From assembly GCA_018466975.1 (NCBI GenBank), contig CM031561.1:1674001-1738000 (forward strand): DNA of 64,000 bases. The letters run 5' to 3'. Made by a program: the position numbers and the translations under genes. The DNA is from Sparassis latifolia (lineage: Eukaryota > Basidiomycota > Agaricomycetes > Polyporales > Sparassidaceae). The notes below the pieces were generated by a model. That model made no database searches, was not told the origin of the DNA, and saw only the letters and a program-made list of their open reading frames with translations. Numbering within the stretch: position 1 is the stretch's first letter; each line of letters begins with the position of its first letter. Positions 55,845 to 64,000 of the stretch are shown here, one piece after another.

Positions 55845-57352
55845 ATGGACCAAGTTGCTGCACGAAAAACACTCCAGGAGCTCATCAAGCGAGGAGACCT
55901 TGACAACAAGAAATGCATAGACTGCTCAAGTCCTAACCCTCAATGGGTTTCGCTTAGGTTAGACCATGCATACTCAATATCCTGTGCAGATTCCAAACCA
56001 CTGCGTTAGCTTTGCAGTGTTTCTTTGTTTGCAGTGTGCAGGGGTTCACAGAGGTTTCGGAGTGCATGTCAGGTGAGTGCGTGCTTTGAAATGTGGTTCT
56101 GAGGCCTATCTTATTAATCCGTCCACAATCCCCAGCTTCGTGCGCTCCGTCTCAATGGATACATGGCAGGAGGATCAAATCAAACGGATGCAGGTTTGTT
56201 TGAGTGTCACAGTCCGGAGCTGCTTTCTCATTCTACACATTCCAGCTTGGAGGCAATGCGCCATTCCGAGAGTTCATGAAATCCTATCCTGCAGGGCAGG
56301 GTGGGTACAAGGAAGGTATGAGCCCGTATGACACGTATCATTGTTGGGCTGCCTCTCAATATCGAACGAAAGTCAGTGAGCTATGTTCATCACCGAATGC
56401 CTGCCATCTAATTCTCTTCATATAGCTTGATGCCGACTTGGCCGGCAACCCCTGGTCTCCTTCTGCGCCAACTGAAGCTTCCCGTTCCACCAGCTCGGTA
56501 AGTCCTCCAGGACGCCCTTCATCCGCACAAGGTCTTCGGAAATCTCGCGCGTCAACTCGCAACAGTACCAGTCGCCCCCTCCGTAATGACTCCATATCTC
56601 CCGCTTCGTTCAAGGGCACCAATTCGCCCACACCCGGCAGTCCTGCAGTCGATCAGAAGGCGGCCAACGAATCATACTTCGCGACCCTTGGACAAGCAAA
56701 TTCATCCCGTCCCGATGATCTACCGCCTTCGCAAGGCGGCCGTTACCAAGGCTTTGGAAATACACCGACGCCTCCACCTGCTTCTCGCCATCCCTCGTAC
56801 GGTCTTTCTTCCGCTGCAGCGCCGTCTCTCGTGGACTTTCAGCAAAGCCCCGCTACGGCACTCAGCAAAGGCTGGTCTCTTTTCTCGGCTGCTGTCGTAG
56901 GTGCTTCGCGTGTGGTGTCGGAGAATGTCATCCAGCCGAGCATCGAGAAGGTCACGGACCCGACATTCCAGGCGGGCGTTCGGGGTTATGTTTCAGAGGC
57001 GGGCAAGCGCGCGGCCGATGTCAGCCGAAGTGCTAACATGTGGAGCAAGAACGCTTTCGGGGTGGATGTCGCGCAGCAGGTCGGTGGAGTGGTGGGAACG
57101 GTGAAGGACAAGGTCTCTGGTGGTCCTTCGAAGAAGGGCTACGGGCAGGTAGATATGGGCTACGACGGGGAGCCGTCCGCCCTCTACGACGGCCGTGAGG
57201 AGGATGCTTTTGGCGAGTTCGAGGACGGTGGGCATTATGGTACAGGTGGATTGGCGTCTCCGACACCAGTTATTCCCAGTGTCAGTTCCACTATGAAGTC
57301 TAGGGCCACGAAGAAAAAGGACGACTGGGAGGATGAGTGGAAGGACTTCTGA
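55845..57352 (+). CDS. ArfGAP (ArfGAP1/Gcs1-like), 428 residues
   Basis: Exons 55,845-55,957, 56,010-56,072, 56,136-56,193, 56,246-56,371, 56,426-57,352. The N-terminal ArfGAP domain (1-120) has the zinc finger C-x2-C (KKCIDCSSPNPQW) and C-x2-C (FLCLQCAGVHRGFGVHVS), with the catalytic Arg finger in GVHRG, then FVRSVSMDTWQEDQIKRMQ and GGNAPFREF. It stimulates GTP hydrolysis on Arf1 and so drives COPI coat release at the Golgi. The C-terminal 300 residues include Ser/Pro-rich linkers and amphipathic stretches (ALSKGWSLFSAAVVGASRVV) like the curvature-sensing ALPS segments of ArfGAP1, and end in an acidic KKKDDWEDEWKDF motif, as in coat-binding WxxE/DW motifs. Four short exons encode the catalytic domain and one long exon the tail. 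Confidence 0.95.
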
Positions 57353-59115
57353 TCACCCTTATTTCGACTATTTATTGGTTTCTTCATCGACCACATTATG
57401 CGTACACTAGTAGTATTTATTGCTGGGTTCTTTGGATTATTCGCACACATATTTCCTACCTCCATAGTTTTCAATGCTGCAGCACTGATTCGCCAGGGGC
57501 TCCATTACAACGCCTGCCTTTTTGAGCACGATCGGCCTTATATTCTGCGGAACCTTTTCAACTTGGTAACCGCTCAAGTTCCGAGTCAAGGAATGCTTTC
57601 TGAGGTTTCTTCGTTCACCACGGGCTTCGCCGACTGCGCCACTGCGACCGTACCATGAACACTGGAGATCTTTCACATTACGCCAGGTTCACTTTTTTTG
57701 GCATTGGCTGCTTCGACGACGTCCCAAGATGAAATTTCTACGCTTTTTCCGACTTTAATGGGTGCAGGAGGTGAAAATTTGCTAGAATATCGAGTGCCTT
57801 CAGCGCCACTAATCTTTGTGTTGACTGGGAAGACAGACTTTGCAGATCCACTTCAATGTGTTTCCGTTTGCCCTTTCTCGGAATCTTTTTGCAAACGGTA
57901 TCGAATGCGCGGAGCACATGTGCTTGTGATATAAAAGAATTTTGTCGTCAGAATCAAGGACATTCTCGAACGAATAACGCTAGCAATGAATTTTCTTCGC
58001 CCTTAGACCAGTGGAAGTTCTCACAACTAGGAGTCACCTCAGGTTTGGAGCGGGATGTGGATGTGGTGCATAAAATGCGGATAGCTCACTCGCGATGATG
58101 TAGTGAGTGCCGGGTCCAATACCTGTGGGCAGCGAATGGTAACATTTACGTACGTTCTGACGCTGGACTCTCAGTGAACAATGGACGATAACTGATATTC
58201 GCACACAGATCAATATACAGTCTGTATCTGCAGGCAGTGCGACAATTGCGGTGCGGAAATTGCGTCGCTTAGTTGCGAGCCGTTGAAATCTTCGAGGTGC
58301 CAGGTGCGCCCATTAATCCATTACTGGCGATCCCTTTCATTCGATTTGGATACGAACAACATGAGGCTACGAGACGCCTGAATCCTGATGGCAACGCCAC
58401 GCCGAAGAAGTCCTTGATCACCATCTGTACGTTATCAATGGCAGTCCACCCACTTGCCCTTGTTCCCGTTGTGGTATCCTTCAACCAACCGAACTTTCCT
58501 CCGGGTTTCGAAGCGGCTGCTGGCCCCTCCAGGGCGCCTGTCTTCGCAAATGCCCGACATGGCTTTGATTAGGAAGCTTCTGTGAGGTCACCAAACCCGT
58601 TACCTCCGCAACGCTGTCGAATGTCCAAGAGTGGGTTTGACTCACTTCCTACTATGTCGTGTCCGACCCGTCTGCCCTATGCGCTTGTCAACCCACACTG
58701 TGTCAGCCCTGGCGAAGCTGTTGGTCCACCATCTCGGCCGCCTGATCCGACACCATTAGGGGGCACAATTGATGGACGAGGAGACATTTTCCAGGGGACT
58801 TCTTACTACCAAGTGAAGCCCCCACGAAACCCCCACGTGATCTGCACAATCACCACGAACCACGTCGCGTTCCCTTGGTTGACTGCTGCGAAGCGGGTCC
58901 AACGCCTTATACCCGCGCAACTTTGCACAGCCTCTTCTTCCCGCTTCACTCGTCGTTTGGTGTGGCCTTCAACGTGAACTTCCTGACCGGCCTACTCATC
59001 GGTTCGACTTTGAAGGATCACCACCTTCTCCTACCTCTCTATTTTATTTTATTTTAACTTTTTGAACTGTCTCGTCTTTCGGAACGTCCTCGGAAGTTAA
59101 TTCTGTCGTCGCGCT
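57353..59115. other. intergenic, no gene recognised
   Basis: Plus frames at 58,273-58,572 and 58,582-58,977 are the longest. The first contains FNQPNFPPGFEAAAGPSRAP, but neither matches a family I know and no splice chain links them to the zinc-finger gene. A CT- and TTTTA-rich stretch at 59,025-59,065 precedes the zinc-finger start and may be its promoter. Confidence 0.45.
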
Positions 59116-60951
59116 ATGCCCCCAACTCGGGTATCGCGTCGTAAGGCGAGCGCCTTGTAAGGTCAGACTGCCAGATACTCATTTTCCATACAGGCTACAG
59201 AGGGAGGGCCCGAATGTGACAATTGTCACAAAATCTTCAGCCGCCGCGACGACGTTCGGCGGCACAAACTGGCTGTACATGATGAAATAAAGTGAGGGCG
59301 TTGGGGATCATGACACCGAACATCTGCCTGACATTGTTTTAGGAATTTCTTCTGTGAGGTTGAGGGATGCGAGAAGGGCTTCTCGCTGCTTAGTGCGTTG
59401 AAGACGCACAGGAAGACCCAGTGAGTGTCAACCTCGTACTTCATTCTGCCGGTCGGCGGTGTCTGACTTCTGCTTCCTCAGTTCCAACGAAAGACCACAT
59501 TATTGCGTTTTGTGTGGCAAAGATTACAAGAGCGAGCGGACGTGGAAGCGGCACGTAAAAGAAGTGCATGAGCACGACGGGAGTGAATTCATGTGCCCTC
59601 TTTGCTCGACCAGGTCCGTCCTTTCTCCTAGACCTGCGAGCCTTGCGCTCACTGACGTTTGCATTGTAGATATCGCCACCAACGGCAATTCGTCGAGCAC
59701 CTTAAGAAGCATGACACGATACTAGAGAAGAGCGTGTTGGACCAGTACCGCATCCCACCGGTATCGTTGGCCGTGCTGACGGTCGAACCTAGTAGTTCTT
59801 CCAGTGGAGCCGAAGAATTGACTACAACGGACTGCACCAGCGGCTTCGCCAATGTATACGTACTGGCCAACTCCCCGACTGCTGAGGCTGAGGCCCAACA
59901 AACTGCACTGGAGGAGCAGTACACTCTTGCGTTTGCCCCATCCGGCTCTCATTGTAGTTTTCCCCATACCGAGGATAAGAATGAGGAATCTTGTTATCCT
60001 GAATTGACATCTCCTCGTAGCCATTACACCTCGGGGTCCAGTATCGGCGAGCCGACGCTTTATCCGCAAGGTGACTTGGATTTCTCGTTGCAGACGGGCT
60101 ACGGCTTGTCACTTGATTCGACTCTTTCCGGTGAGTCCGTCATCGTACCTTGCCGGCGATCTGAGTTGACTAGGTTACAGGATTCGAGGATGTGCGTCCG
60201 TACGATTCGTTTACCACTTTCATGCGCCCGTCAGTTTCTGCGGATGTTGGTTACGATGTCGTAGAGCCTGATGGAGACGTAGAGAATCGGGATTATGGCA
60301 GTTCCTCGATTCCCTTACCTTCCAGTGGTGACTATGTGGGCACCTATTATGAGGGCGTGGGTGAGGGGTCGTCCTGTCTCGCACCGCCAACATCCTACCA
60401 TCGTGGTTCCACATCAGCGTATAGTGCTTTCAAACAGAGCGTCCATCCCTATCATGACACAGCTTCCCTGTCGCAATATCCTGGCAACTTGGTGGGGCAC
60501 CGTTCCACATATCATGATTGTATTCCTGGTGAGTAGTGTCTACTTCTCCTGTGCAAGTTTGTCTGATGAAACTTATGCAGCGGCTCGAACTGTAAGAACG
60601 TACGGTAGCGGATTCACATCGTTCCCACAGATGGTTAATCTTTCTGCATACGACGACGCGTTATTTGACGTTTCTTATCGAAACAGCATGGACTGTCTTG
60701 CAGGTGGTTTCAGCGCTGCTGCGGGCTATCGGGTCCCTATTCCTTCTCAAGTGCCTGGTGTTCCTTGGGTGCCTCAGTTACTGTCATCTCCTGTGGATAC
60801 GAACTCGGAGTCGCTGTCGAGCTCTGCGTCGACTTCTCCAATCCTCCCAGGGTATTTCGACTTGGGAAACATGTCACCGAGCGAAACTGCCGGCATCTGC
60901 CACGGTTATATGAATGCTCTCAGCCTTGAGGGTATTCCAAAGGCTCCATAG
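59116..60951 (+). CDS. C2H2 zinc-finger protein with four fingers, 505 residues
   Basis: Exons 59,116-59,145, 59,194-59,291, 59,343-59,420, 59,482-59,613, 59,670-60,130, 60,181-60,528, 60,581-60,951. Finger 1 CDNCHKIFSRRDDVRRHKLA then VH; finger 2 FFCEVEGCEKGFSLLSALKT then HRKTH; finger 3 YCVLCGKDYKSERTWKRHVK then EVH; finger 4 FMCPLCSTRYRHQRQFVEHL then KKH. The fingers occupy residues about 10-140. The remaining 360 residues are Ser/Tyr/Asp-rich and disordered. It is probably a nuclear transcription factor with unknown targets. The first intron must start at GCGAGC: the exon ends CGTAAG, and using the GTAAGG 11 bp further on puts all fingers out of frame. A decayed paralogue at 31,085-31,875 has GTGAGT at the same place. 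Confidence 0.9.
59146..59193 (+). other. GC-AG intron in the zinc-finger gene
   Basis: Donor AAG|GCGAGC, acceptor TACAG, length 48 bp. It is inferred because only this choice keeps the finger frame and because the paralogous copy aligns with a normal GT donor. Confidence 0.75.
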
Positions 60952-61446
60952 CGTATCGAAGGTATCTATTCCTTGCTCGCAACGATCTCGTTGTTTGTTT
61001 GTTGTCGAATTGCTGTGCTTCAAGCTGCTATCCCAGTATTTATTCTACTGCTATCTCGCTGTATCGTTGCTATCTGTCCGTATGACTTATCGTTACAGTA
61101 CCTTGCTCTCGACATAAATTTACTTGCTGTGCTCCAACTCCGTCTGGCAGGATTCAAGGCTGCCATCCAGACGTTGCCCCATACTTCGCTCCTCCCAAAA
61201 AAAAAAAGGTTGCGCAATCGCGCCTGATACATTTACGCGACGCGACGAGAGAGCACGTGATCATATTGAAAGGAGACAAAGAGGAGCAAACAAGAGCCAC
61301 CCATGAATTGTGGAAGAGCTGTGTGGCGCGCGTCAATTCCCTCGTACACCGCCCACCACGGCCACTCGCTGTTCCCCCTCCTCTCGCACCCGCTACCTCG
61401 CCGTCTGCCACATCTTGCGAGGCTGCCAGCATTCAGATACACCACG
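60952..61446. other. intergenic
   Basis: A 495-bp gap between two plus-strand genes. It includes a run of A at about 61,199-61,208. No coding evidence. Confidence 0.5.
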
Positions 61447-63863
61447 ATGCTTGCTTCCCCAATCCTTCCTTCACCCGGCTTCTCGGAAGAGGCCACCCAA
61501 TACCGCCCGGCTAAAGACATAGAGGCTTTTAACAGCCTGCTGCCACCGCCGATCGAATTCGTTGAAGGATCGTCGACCGGCGCGTTAGCCATCCCAGAGG
61601 GCAAATACCAGCCCATCAACGCGACACCGAAGCCTACAAAAGTGGAGGTCAGTACGTTTGTCATGTTCCGTGGGTCTTTGACGCGAAAAAAAGTTCGTAC
61701 CAGGGCCACGATGCGAGGAAAGGGCTCCAATCCACCCCCGCAAAGTCCCCCAAAGCTCCGAAGGCGTCGAGCAGCGTTAGCAAGCCTCTGTACGACGGGG
61801 CCATTCCCTCGACATGGCCGGAGGGTATGAGTATTGGATCGGGCCTAAATAATACAGGGAACACCTGCTTCTTAAATAGTGCACTGCAGTGCCTCATCCA
61901 CACGCCTCCCTTGGTCCATGTCCTCATGGCTCATAGCAAGACCGATCCTTGTTTGTGCCACTTGATTGTTTGTCTGGATTTGATATTGACCTTGTCTCCA
62001 GGTCGCGTCCCCAAGGCGGCGTTCTGCATGTCTTGTGCCCTTCGACAAGTGATGTACGAGTCCCATTCGAGTCGACGTCCATTTACCCCCTACCCCATCA
62101 CGACTAAGTTGCAGGGTGTGTATTAGTGTCGCCACTTTATTTGTTCGCTCTCATTGACGCGTCTATCCTAGTCATCGCTAAGCACCTGCGTAGGGGAAGG
62201 CAGGAGGATTCGCATGAATTCCTCCGCTATGCTGTCGACGCCTTACAGAAGTCGTGTTTAGCGGGTTACGGAACGTGAGTGGCTTTTTTCCACATCCTCT
62301 TATACGTTTGCTCATCTTGTTGTACAGCAAAATAGACCACAAGCTGGCCGAAACGACGTGGGTCCACAAGATCTTCGGTGGCCAGCTACGATCTAGAGTG
62401 CAATGCCTTCAATGTGGCTACAACAGCGACACATTTGACAGCATCCTCGACCTCAGCATTGATATCTACGGAGTCACCGGGTTGAAGGAGGCGCTGCGGA
62501 AGTTCGTCGCCGTGGACCATCTAAAGGGCGCGGACAAATACAAGTGCGAGAAGTGAGTCCTTGGTCATTACCGTCTATCAATCACATCGTGACGGACATC
62601 TACAGGTGTAAAAAGGCAGTGACTGCCGACAAGCAGCTCACGATCCAGCAGGCGCCCATGGTGCTCACCATCCACCTGAAGCGCTTCTCACCGATGGGCC
62701 GCAAGATCGGTCACGTCATCAAGTACGAGGAGCATCTCTCCTTGCAGCCGGTGATGAGCGACGGGCAGCACGGCCCGTCGTATACGCTCTTCGGCGTGAT
62801 CTCGCACGCCGGCAGTGGCCCTAACTCTGGACACTACTACGCGCATGCCAAGGGCGCGAACGGGCTGTGGTACGAGATGAACGACGAGTCTGTGGTTCGG
62901 TACACGGGTGTTCCCACGAGCCTGAAGAACGCTTACATGCTGTTCTATGTGCGGGACCGTGGTCAAGCCCTCGAGGCCGTCCTGAATGCCCCCGCCCGAC
63001 CGCCACCACCTCTGCAGAAGGCGGGCATCATCGCGTCGATGAAGAAGAGGAAGGTCATCGAGAGTGACGATGAGGACGACGTCCCGAAGGCCAAGCGGCC
63101 GTCCATCAGCCCCCGCCTTCCATCACCACCGCCGTCGTCGCCGTCAGCCTCAACCTCGTTCATCGGGCCGCAGCTCCCTTCATCTCCAATCGGCTCTAAG
63201 GTGAAGGCCACAGAGGCAAAGCAACAGACTGGCGATCCACAGGCGGAGCGCCTCAAGAAGAAGATTGCCGCTGTCTCGCAGAGCCCAGGACTTGCCCTTC
63301 AGAGTTTCGTCCAATATGACGAGAGCGATGATGACATCGGTGAGAAGGTGGAGGATGTGGAAGTTGGCGGTAAGAAGGTGGACAAGGAGGACGCCGCTGA
63401 GGAGACGAAGAGCGATGCAGCCGAGTCGCAGGAACCCGCATCCTCAGCTGCGGCGCCACTTTCGACAGTGTCGCCGCCAGAGCGTACGCGATTATCGCCG
63501 TTGCCACCACCACCACCATCACGGAAGTCTGCGATCTCCGCGTCCGTCCCCACTTCGAGCTTCTACGGGACCCCATCGGGGAAGTCGTCCTCCAGCAAAA
63601 AACGGAAGTCACCCGAGCCCGACCACGACGACGATGACGATAGCGACAGATCACTCCACAAGTGGGCGCGCACGCCATTGTCGCCCGGGCTCTCGTACTC
63701 GAGCTCAGCGAGGGAGCGGCGGGACTCGGCTCCCCGGCAGTCGGGCGGGTCTGGCGCGGGCTTCAACCCGTACAGTGGCCGGATGAGCAGCAACCTGCAG
63801 CGCAGGGAGAGGGATCCGCCGATTCATCGATATGGGCGGCAGAGGCGGCGGTTTGCCGTTTAG
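61447..63863 (+). CDS. ubiquitin-specific protease, UBP10/USP36-like, 715 residues
   Basis: Exons 61,447-61,647, 61,704-61,950, 62,002-62,115, 62,172-62,274, 62,328-62,552, 62,606-63,863. The USP (C19) domain spans about 113-430. The Cys box is [18 protein letters not shown] with the nucleophile at about residue 122. [15 protein letters not shown] is the second block. A zinc ribbon is formed by CLQCGY and CEKC. The His box is [20 protein letters not shown], and the domain ends at NAYMLFYVR. All catalytic residues are present. The fold placement and the short N-terminus resemble yeast Ubp10/Dot4 and human USP36/42, nuclear or nucleolar enzymes acting on histone H2B and ribosome factors. The C-terminal 280 residues are Lys/Ser/acid-rich with a KKRK signal, which fits a nuclear site. 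Substrate assignment is inference. Confidence 0.95.
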
Positions 63864-64000
63864 GGCGCGGTGAGGTGCTGTGGGTCTGTAGTAAGGACTC
63901 TAGGGGACGAGGCGGGTATCTTATTTTTTTTTCATTGTATCACACCTGCGGATAGAGCATTCGCCGTGTTCATTTGCATTTTTTTGCTGAGATATTATCT
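63864..64000. other. 3' flank of the deubiquitinase gene
   Basis: AT-rich with T runs near 63,925; probable 3' UTR. The window ends here. Confidence 0.5.

Noticed and set aside
59157..59193. Ordinary GT donor (GTAAGG) for the first zinc-finger intron
   Set aside because: It puts all four fingers out of frame, whereas the GC donor keeps them and aligns with the paralogue's GT site.

Overview
The window reads as nuclear DNA of a filamentous basidiomycete, most likely an Agaricomycete. Genes are split by many introns of about 50-90 bp, the proteome is fungal (velvet regulator, Kre6-type glucan synthesis protein, chitin synthase with a myosin motor, complex I subunits), and several families match hypothetical proteins I recall from Polyporales-type genomes. 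The order-level guess is weak. I built the exon models by hand, choosing splice sites that restore known domains and keep the reading frame. Each model given as a CDS is open from ATG to stop.

The window has two compartments. Positions 1-33,000 are gene-poor and full of wreckage. From left to right they hold a Rap1-type Myb gene running off the left edge (1-1059), a multiply frameshifted member of an uncharacterised family (2929-4195), and four minus-strand relics: an adenylate-forming reductase, Kre6/Skn1, an aldo/keto reductase and a heat-shock-factor DNA-binding domain (5623-9212). These are followed by a fragment of a chitin synthase myosin motor (about 11,440-12,245), a nearly full-length decayed copy of the DNA polymerase alpha catalytic gene (about 14,820-19,440, minus), two head-to-head decayed deaminase-like genes (25,561-28,320), and a decayed copy of a C2H2 zinc-finger gene (31,085-31,875). 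The only gene I judge intact there is a seven-exon F-box gene (28,887-30,308).

Positions 33,000-64,000 are gene-dense and mostly intact. In order they hold a secreted Ser-rich CAP/PR-1 protein (-), prefoldin subunit 2 (-) divergent from complex I NDUFS8 (+), a hypothetical protein (+), a 32-bp minisatellite, an INO80F-domain protein (-), complex I GRIM-19/NDUFA13 (+), a two-HMG-box protein (+), a tandem pair of GNAT acetyltransferases (the 46.3-47.0 kb copy broken, the 48.0-48.7 kb copy intact, both -), a mitochondrial-type PPR protein (+), a velvet regulator (-), an ArfGAP (+), the intact C2H2 zinc-finger gene (+) and a UBP10/USP36-type deubiquitinase (+).

The most instructive signals are the comparison of the zinc-finger gene with its decayed copy 28 kb away, which shows CpG to TpG/CpA decay and a GC donor site turned into GT, the polymerase-alpha pseudogene with a misplaced internal block at its 3' end, and the two deaminase-like genes, each of which has lost a different half of the expected zinc site. 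I did not find a convincing new multi-gene system. The novelty here is mostly in how this locus records duplication and decay.
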